DNA from: Calonectria ilicicola
Taxonomy: Eukaryota; Ascomycota; Sordariomycetes; Hypocreales; Nectriaceae
Direction of reading: 5' to 3'
Assembly (NCBI GenBank): GCA_020809705.1
Contig: CP085830.1
Span: 496,001 to 560,000, forward strand
DNA length: 64,000 nt
The notes under the pieces were generated by a model. It saw only the letters and a program-made list of their open reading frames with translations. It had not been told where the DNA came from and searched no databases. Shown in pieces: positions 1-11,079 of this stretch. Each line of letters opens with the position of its first letter. Within the stretch, counting starts at the first letter, position 1. The translations under genes and the position numbers were made by a program.

Positions 1-2
1 AA

Positions 3-347
3 CCAAAGACCAAACAGCCTTACCACTGCCGGATAAGTTCACTGCTTGAGGCTTATTGTACAAGTTACACTATTGAAGCCGAGCAAATGTGTAAAGAAGA
101 ATACACTAAGCCATTAGAAACCCAGGCCAGCGGGCCTGCGACAAGCGAGCGACGTCAGGACCTCTTCGTTTGGCTTCAGCTCAAAAGGGGGGAGATAGAA
201 AGTATGAAGAGATGGAATCTACTTCCGTCTAATAACAGTAGTTGGTGGAATGAATTTGACCAGAAAAGGAGCAAGTACAAAAAGAATCTGTCACGGAATA
301 TCGCTCATGACACTCTAGGAGACAAAAACGGAGCAAATCAATGTTAG
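3..347 (+). CDS. Possible 3' end of a gene cut by the window edge (doubtful)
   Basis: This reading frame is open without a stop from base 3 to the TGA/TAG-type stop ending at 347, about 114 codons, so it could be the last exon of a gene that starts outside the window. An internal ATG lies at 87. I recognise no domain. The composition is Lys/Ser/Asn-rich with several Trp residues and no membrane segment. Against it being real, an opposite-strand frame is also open at 229-414 and no splice acceptor decides the frame. A chance open frame is quite possible. Confidence 0.2.
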   Translation, partial: PKTKQPYHCRISSLLEAYCTSYTIEAEQMCKEEYTKPLETQASGPATSERRQDLFVWLQLKRGEIESMKRWNLLPSNNSSWWNEFDQKRSKYKKNLSRNIAHDTLGDKNGANQC

Positions 348-697
348 CTGCAACATGGCCTGCTGTTTGGATAAATTGATTGGAATTCAACATCTGCATA
401 GTGAGGTAGTTCAAGCAAGAACAGAATAGACTGATTCAAAGCAGTATGGACATGTACACCAATCACTCAATAAATTCACACACATACACGTATAGATATC
501 TGAATAAACCCAACTATCAAATTATGTTTCGCCCTTCCTATCCTCGAAGGGCGGCATAGACGTGCTTTCCTAAAGGGTAAATACAATCATACCTTCGACA
601 TCAGCTAGTAAATTATTGGTGTTTGAATAGTCACAAAAGAATCAGACAGTCCCAAAACCTTCGAAGTCTGATAAAACTTCAGTTACCCTCTCAAAAT
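348..697. other. Gene-free spacer
   Basis: AT-rich sequence downstream of the possible partial frame and downstream of the minus-strand gene ending at 698. It should hold that gene's 3' untranslated region and polyadenylation signal. I see no repeat or RNA gene. Confidence 0.4.
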
Positions 698-2092
698 TTA
701 ATCGCTACTGAATTTAAATGGAACACTCTCTGGTACATCAGTTGAGTCCAAGATATTTGGCCTGGTCCGAAACCTGTCGTTCTGTATGACATCCTGCAAT
801 ACTGGTAGCACGCTTCTCTCAACCAGACCATCTTCAGTCTGAATACAACCACTTCTATTCATCACACGCCCCATGAAGCATAAGATACTACACATGATTT
901 CCACCTTCTCAGATTTCTTCTCGTAGCTCAAATTGGCGCCATACTGGAGTAAAGCCGGCATGTACGTTGGCAAAACAGCCGGCTCTGCGATGGATCCATC
1001 CATGTTGAGAGATACTGTCAAATTATCTGTAATAGACACATCAAGAGATTTCCAACACTCGTCATAAAACTCAGCAGTTTCGTAGTCAGTAACACCGCCC
1101 ATGCATAGTATTCTAGAAAACGCGCGATTCTGTTTATGCGTAATATCCAAGGCTCTGAATCCCTTTTCGTGTACTCGTTGTACACGGCCTTGGAGAACTG
1201 AATCATAACATTCTCTGAGGGGACGTTTGCCGGACATTGTTGCAATACAAGCAGAGTAACCATCTTTGTAGGCCTGGAAAATTGGCTCCGTCAGCTTGCC
1301 AGCACATCTCCAGTCTAAGTGACCAGCAGCTCCAGCAAGGTCAAGTACCTGCTCGAGGAACCAAATTCCAAAGGCACTTTTATGGGCTTGTATATTCAAT
1401 AAGGCTGATAAACAGATGGACGGACATTCCGCTTGAACTAACTGGCCTAGATTAAGCTTCGAGCCCAGCAATTTTCCATAAATTACACCCCTCCTCGAAT
1501 CTTGAGGTAAGAATTCCAAACAAGGAATCAAATTAGCCTTTATCGCTTTTGCGAGTATGATGTCGTGATTCAGGTTCGAAATATCCTGGCCGATCTTCTC
1601 ATAGTAATCGACTGCAAGCTGTGGATCTTTCCCCATATCGTTGATGACCAGTGAAACAATGAGAGCTTCTTGGTCATCGCCATTTACCAAGATTCTCTCG
1701 GCTTGATCGCTGATCCAATCAAAGGAGGTCTTCGTGAGCCGATCAGGTTTTGGTTGGCTCAAGACAAAATGATCATACTGGTTCTTGTACAGCCATCGCA
1801 ATGCCAAGATGCTGACGAACGTACGATTAACTTCATCATAATCTGTATCGAAAAGCAGCTGCGATGGGGAAACATCTTCTGTAGCAACTGATTCATGGTC
1901 GCGGACAGAATAGGCATTTTTGAGTCTATCTATGGCATCGGGAAATTGATTATAGATTGAACGAACAAAATCGTCTTCGTTTTGCGGATAAGCGAGATGG
2001 AGTTTGGTCACATGACCCGTCGTTGAAATCGGACCTGATCGAAACGTTGAACTCCAGATATCAGCAGCCTTGCGCAGAATGAAAGCAAACAT
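698..2092 (-). CDS. Uncharacterised fungal protein, 464 aa, intronless
   Basis: I do not recognise the family with confidence. The frame is a single exon of 464 codons starting at the first ATG (2092). It predicts a soluble, mostly helical protein without signal peptide or membrane helix. The central part (about residues 150-300) has short HD-like clusters: VINDMGKD, then NHDIIL, then a conserved-looking LDLAGAAGHLD stretch. These faintly resemble metal-dependent HD-superfamily phosphohydrolases, but the spacing does not let me assign the fold. The C-terminal third contains RILCMGGV and a run of leucine-rich helices. The gene lies tail-to-head with the ABC transporter upstream, separated by about 370 bp. 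The length and clean frame make a real gene likely; the function is unknown. Confidence 0.8.
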   Translation of the reverse strand: MFAFILRKAADIWSSTFRSGPISTTGHVTKLHLAYPQNEDDFVRSIYNQFPDAIDRLKNAYSVRDHESVATEDVSPSQLLFDTDYDEVNRTFVSILALRWLYKNQYDHFVLSQPKPDRLTKTSFDWISDQAERILVNGDDQEALIVSLVINDMGKDPQLAVDYYEKIGQDISNLNHDIILAKAIKANLIPCLEFLPQDSRRGVIYGKLLGSKLNLGQLVQAECPSICLSALLNIQAHKSAFGIWFLEQVLDLAGAAGHLDWRCAGKLTEPIFQAYKDGYSACIATMSGKRPLRECYDSVLQGRVQRVHEKGFRALDITHKQNRAFSRILCMGGVTDYETAEFYDECWKSLDVSITDNLTVSLNMDGSIAEPAVLPTYMPALLQYGANLSYEKKSEKVEIMCSILCFMGRVMNRSGCIQTEDGLVERSVLPVLQDVIQNDRFRTRPNILDSTDVPESVPFKFSSD

Positions 2093-2463
2093 TGTACGGA
2101 AAGTTGAAATAATTCTAAGTTAATAAAAGAATGGGTGAGGCAATTTTTTTCTCTCCACACATGTGATATAAGCAATCACGTGCATAAAGTACACAAAACT
2201 TTTATGGAGAGCAGTGTTCAACAAGACCACAGTAAGAAGGTATGCACTGAGATGACATGTTTCAAGAATTGAATATGCTTAATTATTAAATATCTAATCT
2301 ATAAATAAAGAGTCTAGTAGTGGTGTACAATCTGTTCTATCCGTTCCAAATAAGTCAAACCATGTCTATGCGACAAAGATATTCTAATCATCACAAGTAT
2401 GATGTGAGTGTGATAATGTGTATACACTTTCGTCTTCAAAATTGTGCCGACGTCGCAGCTCTC
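2093..2463. other. Gene-free spacer
   Basis: AT-rich sequence between the start of the 464-aa gene and the stop of the ABC transporter. It must hold the promoter of the former and the 3' end of the latter. No strong TATA box or repeat was recognised. Confidence 0.4.
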
Positions 2464-5400
2464 TTAAGCGCGTTTAGTTCCCTTGCCCTTGGGAACCCTG
2501 AAGAGATAGTAAAGAGCGAGGGCGGCTGCAACATTGAAAATGATATAGACCCACAGAAGGCCAAAGTTCCTCCACCTTTCTGAGTAAAAGATGTCAAAGC
2601 GACCAAGAAATTGGTTGGTAGTGCTGATGGGACAGTAATGACAAGATTCACTGGCTGTTGGGTTCAAGAGGTGGCCGGGAGCCACTTGCACATAAGGTCC
2701 AAGGAATTCACTGCATGTCATGTTTCCTGGTGGGTTGACAGTCAGAATCTCCCTCTGGCTGCATGTGATGTCCGATTTTGCCATTGCAACAGACATAATG
2801 CCTCCTACAAGGTATGTAGCTGGCGACGCGCGATACATGAAGAGCCAGAAACCAGGGAGATCGGCCTTGGCAACGCCAACACTGATCGCAAGTTAGCATT
2901 TCATATCCCGGGTAATTTTATAGAGGGGGAGTGGTCTTACCCGCATGCAGAGATACAAAGCATCCAAAGTAAACTTGCGAAAACACCTGCAACTTCCGAC
3001 GTCGGCATCCAGACAATTGAGAGGTGCGAGAAGGTGCTTGTAAAGAGCAGATACATCCAAATGAACAAGAACATGAGGAATCCGCGGATTTGCTGATCGT
3101 CTGATGTCGTATTCTTGACAAAGCCGACAGGATAGTACCAGCAGAAGTATACGACGACTGCCATGAGGGTATTCCAGGCCGCTTCCACGAGAATGTTGGA
3201 CATGAGGAAAACTATCACATCACCAAGTCAATTTTTGATCAGTATAGTCTTTTGTATTTGGAGACTTACCCTGCCAAGTATAAATCTTCGAGGGGCGCTC
3301 ACGTGTCTCGTATAAAGCACGTTGAGGGACAAACATGGGCATGATTTGCTCGTTGAGGTTGTTGAATAAGACGAGGAGCATGAAAATGGCATAAAGCTGG
3401 TTCTGAGCTCCCTGGATGCTGTTTTGTGCATTGAAACTGAATCCAACGTATAGCGACTAGATAAACATAACTATTAGTATTTTGCTCGGCAGGAATGCAT
3501 GATGGCGCTTCGAAGAGTTGTTGGGATTCTTACCGCAAGGACAATCAAGATAATCTTGGACCAGACATACGAAGGAGTTCGCCAGAAGTGCTTCCAGGTG
3601 CGGTCAAATACCAAAACCATCTGCTCCCAGGTTGAAGCCACAAATTCTCGATGCTGAGATGACTCAGCGCTGTTTCCATCGGAAATAAGTGGAGAGTCCG
3701 TATTGGTGAGAGATCGGAGTCGGTTGAGTTCTTGCTTGACATCCTTGAATTCTGGGGAGCCTCGCCAGACTTGATGCCAGTCAGTGCCAGTTGAGCCATC
3801 CGTCTTGGGCTTGATGATTTGAAGCATCCATTCTGCAGGGTTTCCTCCAACTGGACACTCAGGTGCTCCGTTTCGCTCAAAGTAGTCAATGAGAGTGTCC
3901 GAGTTGTCGCCAATTTCTGAAAACTAGTGGTTAGTTAATGCTTCGATTCAATATTGAATATATCTCACCTCCGAAATACACGGTTTTGCCACCAGGTGCT
4001 AGAAGCAACAGTCGATCAAACTGGCTGAAAAGCATTGCAGAGGGTTGGTGAATAGTGCAAAGCACGGCTTGTCCGCTTCGGGTGAGCTTCTTTATGAGTT
4101 GGCAAATAGACCACGATGTTTGAGAATCTAATCCAGATGTAGGCTCATCCAGGAACAGAAGCAACTGAGGACGACTGGCCAACTCCACACCGATAGTCAA
4201 GCGCTTCCTTTGCTCCACGTTCAAACCTTCGCCAGGAACACCAACGACAGCATCGACAAAGCTGTGCATTTCAAGCAGATCAATAACGTAGTCAACATAG
4301 TCCAACTTTTCCTGCTTAGGAATTTCGGCAGATTGGCGGAGCAAGGCACTAAATTCGAGAGCTTCGCGAACAGTCATTGTATCCAAATGCAAGTCCTGTT
4401 GCTGCACATAACCGACACGGTGTTGGAAGGAAGCGTCAGTAGGTGCTCCATTGATTAGCGTATCGCCCGTGACAACACCCATCGTGACTCTTGTTGCAAG
4501 CACGTCTAGTAGAGTGGTCTTTCCTGCTCCAGAAACGCCCTACAAATTGCATTAGCCTTGCGCAATTCATTCAGTTCTGTTAGGTTTATATATACCATCA
4601 GTGCCGTTGATGTACCTGGCTTGACCCATCCATCAACTTGGTTTAGAATGCGGCGCTCTTCATCCTTGATGCTGATATCGTAGGACAGGTCTTCCCAGTG
4701 GAATACTTCTTTTCCAGCAGATGGGTTTACGCCAGTGTTGGTACTCGAGCTGCTCTCGGCCACAACGTCGCGTGCGTGTGACTGCAGCTCAACATCCCCA
4801 GCACCAGACTGGGTCGATGTTGAGGGGATTTTACCAGATTGAAAGACTAAGACTTCTCCCTTGCTTCGCGGGGGCTTTGCGAACTCAGCGGCGACGATGT
4901 ACATGGCCAAAAAGAAGACGAAAAATGCATACAAGATGCCCACATTTCTGATTGGCAAAATTAGCAATTCATTTCTTGGTATCAGGAGTAAAATTCATTT
5001 CTTACCTCCACTTATGAGCGTGATAATACTCAAATGACTGGTTGATGTATCTGTCGCCATCCACAGTGGTAGAGCCCGGGATGGAACCCACAGAGGAGCA
5101 AACTTGTGCGTCGGAAGGAAGATTAGTGTACCCCGATCCTTGAGGAACAATATCAGAACAAGCAAACTGCCTGTTGTGAAACTCGTTGGCCATCAAGGAT
5201 TCAAAAGCATAAGCCAATGGGTTAATGTAGTTCATCCATCTCGACCAGCCTGGCATCTGATAGGTTGGAATAGTGAAACCTGCATAAACCATAAGACCCA
5301 AGCTCAGAATAGCACTAGGAATCATGGCTTGATGAGCAGTTCTTGTGACACAAGCCAGAGTTCGATACAGAGCTGACATAACAAGGGTGGTCGTGTAGGA

Positions 5401-7495
5401 GACAAAACAAAAGAAGAAGAACGGACCAGCTTCGCGGCGCAGGTGAGCCATGAAGTAAATAATGACGTTGAAGATTACCATGTTTATGGTCTTGTAAGGC
5501 ATGTCCATAATGTAACTCGCGATGGCCTGGGAAGATTGGTGGTAGAAAGCATACTTGTTGTGCTTTTCAACGACAGGGCGTTCGGCGTATACAGTGAGAA
5601 CCTGGTGGGCAAAGTCAGTATTGCGTAGTATACCCGGATTTTCAAAGTTTAATGTTCACGTACCTCCAGTTGACTGGCAAATGCGTTGAAGAGCAAAGTG
5701 AAAAACACCACACCGCCTCGGTAATAGAAACTCGATGTATCTTGGGGAAGATTGTAGAAAATGCTGCCAAGGACGAGGGCAATGACAAGGTTGAACAGGA
5801 GCGATGCAATGGTGAAGCCTGGGTCGGCGAGCAGCCTTCTCCAACCACGCCAGACGGTCAAGCGGACTTGCTGAAGGTAAGAGATGGTATAAGGCGAGCC
5901 GGACCTCTGTCGCTTCGATTGCTCTGCTCTGCGGGACTCCTTGTACTCTTCCAGCCTCTGTTTCGATGGGTGTTTCTCTTCATAGGTGTCTAATTGGTGA
6001 ACCAATTCTTGTCTTCGCGAGCTGGCCTTCCATCTTTGAGCAAATTCGTCGGGTGTTCGGGGTACCTTGTTCTCATAGCCAGGTCTAGCAATTCGTTCGG
6101 TAGGACTCGTCATGGAGGTCAGGAAATCGGGAGTCGTCTGTCTATCAGGGCCTGCCAATCGTTAGCCATGTGCATTTTTTTCAAGCCGGTTACTATGACT
6201 GACACTCGAATCCCAATTCTTCAAAGTAGGCTTTGGCCTCTGTAATCTTGCCGAAGAAGATCTGCCTGCCTTCGTACAGAACGGTGACCAAGTCAAATTG
6301 CTAATGCGGCGTGATTAGATTATTCAAACCACCATGTACTTTGATTGCGAACTTACATCATAAGCTGACTGCGGCGCCTGATAGACAGCCACAGCTGCAG
6401 AAACTCCAAGCAAGTCAGCCTGAAGGCGCAGGTTCTGGCAAAAGTTGATGGCATTCGCGCTGTCAAGGCCACGAGTTGAATTATCCCAACACTGCAACTT
6501 GGCACCGGTGAGGGCAGCTTCTGCAATACTGACACGCTTTCGCTCGCCACCACTAACGCCACGAACGAAATCGTCACCAACTCGAGTATTAATTGTGTGG
6601 CTGATGCCAAACACGGCCATCATAACATCGCGCATCATCTTATCAGCTTGCTCGCGGGAGATGCCACCGGGAATGTGACGGACGGAACGGCACCTTGCGG
6701 CGAAAGACAGGGTTTCCCCGACTGTGAGATGTGCGAGATGGGAATCGACTTCGGCATTGTACAACACATCGCCACGGAGAGAGCCCATGATGTGCTTTTT
6801 ATCGATACCTTTGTAAACACAGTCAGTTAGCATGCTTGTCACAATAATCCATCGAATTCAATCAATCGGCTTGGAAACACCATACCTCGATAATTCATGT
6901 ACGAGTCAGTGCTAATCTCGAAACCCGCAGTCTCGCCTGCCAGCGTTTTCAAAAAGGTTGAGCATCCTGAACCAGGAGGACCAAGAACCAGAAGCAACTC
7001 TCCCTCTCCGACAACTCCTTCAAAGTCGCGCAAAATATCGATGCGTTTGCCCTTTTGGGCACTTCCCACCAGTTTAGCTGCATTCCAAAACGCCAATTTG
7101 GCAACGTTGGAAACCGTTGGCTGGCTCTCTGCGCCGGTGCTCCATCCGTATGCACTCAACTTCCGGAATGCCACACCCAAGAATCGCGATGGAGCAGCAT
7201 TTTCGTCGGTTTCTGATAGCTTGATGAATGCTTTGACCCAAGCGCGAGCGTTGAACGAAGGGGAGTGTGGGTCGAGATGGCTTCCTGGGTCAGGGTTCAT
7301 GGCCTTCAATTGGTTTCCGACTGCGGCAGATGCCCTGGAGATCTGCAGTGCTATTTCCTCAAGTTCGTCTTCCATTTGATGGGATTCGGGTGGCAGTTCG
7401 GATGCCATCTTTTTGTTCCGCGAGTCAGGCGTACTCACACAGGTGGACTTGAGCGAGTCCGCCTTTGAGTAGGACTCGGCCGTGATTTGATCCAT
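2464..7495 (-). CDS. PDR-type full-size ABC (ABCG) transporter, 1,474 aa, 11 exons
   Basis: Plasma-membrane ATP-driven exporter of the fungal pleiotropic drug resistance family, expected to pump out xenobiotics or metabolites. Exons on the minus strand: 7495-6886, 6808-6357, 6300-6204, 6151-5664, 5601-5006, 4947-4596, 4539-3969, 3916-3534, 3456-3270, 3211-2941, 2881-2464. They total 1,475 codons with the stop, the usual family length. Order is NBD1-TMD1-NBD2-TMD2. NBD1 has GPPGSGCST (residues 172-180, Cys in place of the Walker A Lys, typical of PDR proteins) and signature [10 protein letters not shown] (about 288). The linker carries the family motif [16 protein letters not shown]2 has canonical Walker [10 protein letters not shown] (866-874), the divergent signature LNVEQRKRL and Walker [15 protein letters not shown]. 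The asymmetric degenerate/canonical pairing is as expected. TMD2 ends with the Cys-containing extracellular loop and a final helix. No lesion is seen. Confidence 0.95.
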
Positions 7496-8679
7496 TAATC
7501 AAGCCAGCACACCGTTGGCTGTTTTTCCTCCGCAAATTAGTCGATTTCGTAGAATAATGCAGTTCCAGATCGTTGGAAGAACTCAATGTTGATTAAGGTA
7601 GATGTGTGTTAGTGGATTGCATTCGTGATGAACCGTTCGATGCATCGACATTATAAGGATTGCAGCTTCACGACAGCAACCCTTGACGTTGCTCCGTCTC
7701 CCGAAGCAATATTCCGCCATTTTCACCTACTTTATCGGTGCTCCGCGGCCGTGACCTCAAACGAAGGACGCGATGGATGCCTCTCCAACCGAAGACCGGG
7801 ATCCACGCAACCACACCATGGCCGTTCTCTCACGACTGGTCGGGCCAATTTTAGGCCGGGCCACCCCGGTCGCGGTGGAGATGCAGCTCCTCATAGGACC
7901 TCCACAAACGAGTCTATCGGACTCCGCGGGTCAGGCCAGGACCCGGATTTTCGCTCTTGGCAAGCGACGGACTCGCATTGCTGTGCTGCGCGGCTTTATT
8001 ACAAAATCACGGCGTGCGCAACTCTACAACTTTGGCCCGTCCCTGGTTTTGCGGAATTACGCAGAAACCCCTCAATGGTGGGATCCAGGTACCAGTCATC
8101 TTGGCAATGAGCAAAGTCCGCAGCCATTGAGGCCGGGTGGGCGACAGCCACGTCAAGCCAGCCAAATTAGCCAAGTCCGCGCTGACAAGGACAGCCCACA
8201 ATGAGCAACATTCGCCATGGTGCGATAAATTCTGCCTACAGAGCGGCACAAGGGGTGCGCGGCATGTCGACCCGGGAGATATGACGATACTCAATGAACC
8301 AGACAAGCAAAAATTCTCCTTCTCCAAGATTTGATGCGATCGGTGGGTCGCGCATCCGGCAAAGTTGGGTTTCTCGGATACGTCGCATCCACCAACCAAT
8401 GATGTGGCTGCGCTTCATCAATCCTGGTTTTGGTTTTTGCCATGAATTTTATTGAATCCTGTCCACGGCTGCATCAAATGTTCAAATGACCTGCCCAGTA
8501 GATATCTGTCTGCAATTGGTTACCATATGACTCGTGATCTCGTGACCTTCCCAAACCAGCCATCAAGCTCACTGCGACAGTCAAAAACTTATTGCCAACC
8601 ACGAATGTCTCATACCCTTTCTCTTGTTTAAATTGACGTCCACAAAAATGCCAAATGTGTCCCGTGCTTGAAACCAATT
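7496..8679. other. Gene-free upstream region of the ABC transporter
   Basis: About 1.2 kb, GC-richer than other spacers and rich in CGG/CCG triplets suited to Zn2Cys6 regulators. Short open frames occur here (for example 7773-8204) but overlap one another on both strands without recognisable protein character, so I read the stretch as promoter/leader sequence for the transporter and 3' flank for the next minus-strand gene. Confidence 0.4.
7923..7930. promoter_or_regulatory. PDRE-like octamer TCCGCGGG
   Basis: The octamer matches the yeast pleiotropic drug response element consensus TCCGYGGR. It lies about 430 bp upstream of the ABC transporter start, and a near match, TCCGCGGC, occurs at about 7742. 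Filamentous fungi often use other CGG-based sites for PDR genes, so the match is suggestive only. Confidence 0.25.
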
Positions 8680-9180
8680 TCAAACGCCCCACCGTGAAAG
8701 AGTCTCCTGTCCCTGATCCGTAAATAGCATCTTGCCAGTGCCATACCCTACACCATAAATCATAATGTACCGCCAATGCCACCACCAGAAATGATCGTGA
8801 GCACCAAACCAACCAAAAACAAGATCCAAGTGGTAACATAAATTATTGCAAGTGCCAAGTACCAGTAGGCTCATTATCGCGCAAAAATGGACAGCCTTGG
8901 TACCGTAATGCTTGTCCACAATAAAGGCATTGATGAGTCCTCCCATTGCCCCACCCATTCCAAGGGGACAAAAGAAGATTGTCCACATAAAACGAGGGAA
9001 GAAATCACGGAATCCGGAAAAGACAAAGATGCTGACTATTAACATTATCACCTCGAAGATGAATGAGTTTAGCCAGAAGAGAAAAAACGGCCTCAAGTAT
9101 ACGGCTCGGCGTTTTTCTGCTTGGGCTTTGTCTTCAGACGTAACAACGACTTGGAATGTGTGGCCATTTTGAGGAGACAT
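8680..9180 (-). CDS. Small four-helix membrane protein, unknown function, 166 aa
   Basis: I do not recognise the family. The start at 9180 (MSPQNGHTF) is chosen because the frame upstream of it is hydrophobic and AT-rich and looks like leader sequence. The first ~30 residues are charged and cytosolic-looking, followed by four hydrophobic segments: near residues 30-50, 60-85, 95-115 and 130-150. The motifs PLGMGGAMGG and WWWHWRYIMIYG stand out, and the tail GKMLFTDQGQETLSRWG is polar. It is a single exon. Fungal integral membrane proteins of this size often sit in small-molecule biosynthesis or transport contexts, but nothing here fixes its role. Both neighbours lie on the same strand. Confidence 0.65.
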   Translation of the reverse strand: MSPQNGHTFQVVVTSEDKAQAEKRRAVYLRPFFLFWLNSFIFEVIMLIVSIFVFSGFRDFFPRFMWTIFFCPLGMGGAMGGLINAFIVDKHYGTKAVHFCAIMSLLVLGTCNNLCYHLDLVFGWFGAHDHFWWWHWRYIMIYGVGYGTGKMLFTDQGQETLSRWGV

Positions 9181-9692
9181 GATGACTAAGATGGTGGCAG
9201 GGGGCTGATTGGTGGTTGGGAACAGACCGCAAGAATGTAATGTAATGAGATTGTAGTAGACGTTTTTTGATTCAAATGAAAAAAAAGAAAGAAAAAAACC
9301 TTCAATATATAATGAAGGGATGCAATCTGATAAAGTCATCATTTCTGTTGTAGCAACTGATCGACAATGTAAGACAAGACTCCGACGGAGAATTGTGAAA
9401 TCTGGGGAAGCGGGGCTCTGCGCCTCGGATTATTGAGCCTCGGACGTCCCACAAATCGCCGACAAACTCCATTTAATGTTAGAAAATCAATGACGATACG
9501 AAATGTAAGCTCGGCGTCCCCGGATCACCTCGGATGGGTCGTTGGCTGACAAAATGGGAGCGATGACAAAAGAACAGAGGATAGAAGGGGTATGATCTCA
9601 AGACAGCTCCAAATTTGTAGTTTGAGGACGGAACTGATATTGCGCAGCTACAATACGAATAGAACATATCTGAAGGAAATAAAATATGTAAC
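9181..9692. other. Gene-free spacer with A-rich tract
   Basis: Contains an A-rich tract at about 9280-9300, likely in the leader of the small membrane protein gene, and the 3' flank of the metallo-hydrolase gene. Nothing else was recognised. Confidence 0.35.
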
Positions 9693-10571
9693 TTAGAGCT
9701 CTCCTTGCTTCCACTCAATAGCAGCTAATGCTCCTGCGATAATCGCATGAGGATTGACTCTGTCGGGGAATCTCGCCACCATCTGACTAACAATTTCCTC
9801 TACAGTACTGAAAGCTTCCACCACCTCTTCAAATGCCTGTATATACTCTCTAGTAGAGCGAAGGTAGTATGCGCCATCAGCGGATCCGGGCCGTTTATGT
9901 CCTGCAATGACCATCTTCGGGCGGAGCGCCTCGATTTTGTCAATTGCCTTTATCCATTCTTGGCGTTTCTCAGGCGTGTTTGCCTCTCCAAAAAATTGAT
10001 GCACATCGCCATACACCGCATCACCAGCAATTACCAACTCCAGGTCGGGAATATGGAGAATTGTAGTATCAAAAGTATCCGTGTGTCCCACCTCTACTAC
10101 GTGCAAAGGACGACCGTCTATTTCGAAAGATGTACCATCCAGCGGCTCTGCCAACGTAACCGGCATCGCGATTTGATCTCCCGGGAAGAATTTAAGCCAA
10201 ACTTCATTCCAAAATTGCGGCTCTAGCTGTTGCTTCATATGTGCGACAGTGCCAGGTGTCGCAATAGCTCGCAGCTTGGGCCAGTGAGCCTTCAGCACAG
10301 TGATTCCGAAAAAGTGGTCACCATGTCCATGAGTGACGTAGACATACTTGAGCTCTTTTCCGGGGATAATTTCCTTGATCCATTTGATCAAATCCTCGGT
10401 TTGGCCGATGGAGATTGGTGTATCCACCAAGACGGCTTCTTTGGCTCCATGGATCAGGGTGCAAGTTATGGGAGAGAAAAGGCTTTGTTCACCATTTCGA
10501 AGGATCGCAATTGGAAGTCGCGAAGAAACATAAACTTCTGCTCTGAGACTCGGTGTAGCCATGATATTCAT
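9693..10571 (-). CDS. Metallo-beta-lactamase-fold hydrolase, about 292 aa
   Basis: Predicted soluble hydrolase binding two metal ions. The first metal-binding motif THGHGDHF fits HxHxDH. A later His in EVGHTDTFDT, the Asp in LVIAGDAVYGD and the His in IAGHKRPGS supply the remaining expected ligands in the usual order. The substrate cannot be told from the motifs; relatives include lactonases, thioesterases and sulfatases. Starts at 10571 (MNIMATPS) or 10562 (MATPS) are both plausible. An upstream in-frame ATG at 10691 would add a Pro/Arg-rich leader that does not look conserved. It is intronless and ends KQGEL. The gene is divergent from the alpha/beta hydrolase at 11080, sharing a spacer of about 500 bp. 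Confidence 0.88.
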   Translation of the reverse strand: MNIMATPSLRAEVYVSSRLPIAILRNGEQSLFSPITCTLIHGAKEAVLVDTPISIGQTEDLIKWIKEIIPGKELKYVYVTHGHGDHFFGITVLKAHWPKLRAIATPGTVAHMKQQLEPQFWNEVWLKFFPGDQIAMPVTLAEPLDGTSFEIDGRPLHVVEVGHTDTFDTTILHIPDLELVIAGDAVYGDVHQFFGEANTPEKRQEWIKAIDKIEALRPKMVIAGHKRPGSADGAYYLRSTREYIQAFEEVVEAFSTVEEIVSQMVARFPDRVNPHAIIAGALAAIEWKQGEL

Positions 10572-11079
10572 TATGGATTTTACAAGAAATGTGTAAAAAT
10601 GGTATTTTGACGTAGGTTGATCGCCAAGTTGTGCTCTAGGTGCGCCAGGACGCGGGCTCGGGTTTCTTGTACCATTTGCAGATATCTTCACGCCTTGGTC
10701 ACGCCATTAAAATTTTGACCGAGGCTTCGGCTTCTTTGACATAACATTTGTCATCCGAACTTACTCCACATGCCTTCTTTTCAACCCGCGAAGCTTGTGG
10801 TGATGGTATTATTTGCTAACTAATGCGGGGCACGTAGGATTGGATGTTGAAGAGATAATGCCCGTCGGACTTTCTTTAGGTCCTGCATCTATTGGCCAGG
10901 TTTTAGTCAGATTCCATGCTCTGATGACTCTTAAAATAGAGATAAGAATCATGTGCTGAAAGCGCGCAGTGCTAAAAGTCTATATAAGACACGATGGAGA
11001 GAATGCATACAGTAAATTTTGCACCAACAATTAGTAACAGATCTAAACCTCAGCTTACTGCGTTGAAAAAATCCTAAAG
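10572..11079. other. Shared divergent promoter region
   Basis: Lies between two divergent hydrolase genes. The plus-strand side has a good TATA box at 10981-10988 (annotated separately). Co-regulation of the two hydrolases is possible but only inferred from position. Confidence 0.4.
10981..10988 (+). promoter_or_regulatory. TATA box of the alpha/beta hydrolase gene
   Basis: TATATAAG, about 92 bp upstream of the ATG at 11080, in the expected orientation. This is a common distance for fungal core promoters. Confidence 0.5.

Noticed and set aside
7773..8204. 143-codon open frame upstream of the ABC transporter
   Set aside because: Overlapping frames of similar length exist on both strands here, composition is Arg/Pro/Thr-rich like chance GC-rich frames, and no domain or splice support is seen.
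10572..10691. Longer N-terminus for the metallo-hydrolase from ATG 10691
   Set aside because: The extra 40 residues are Pro/Arg/Ser-rich and do not look like part of the fold; ATGs at 10571/10562 sit just before the first beta strand.
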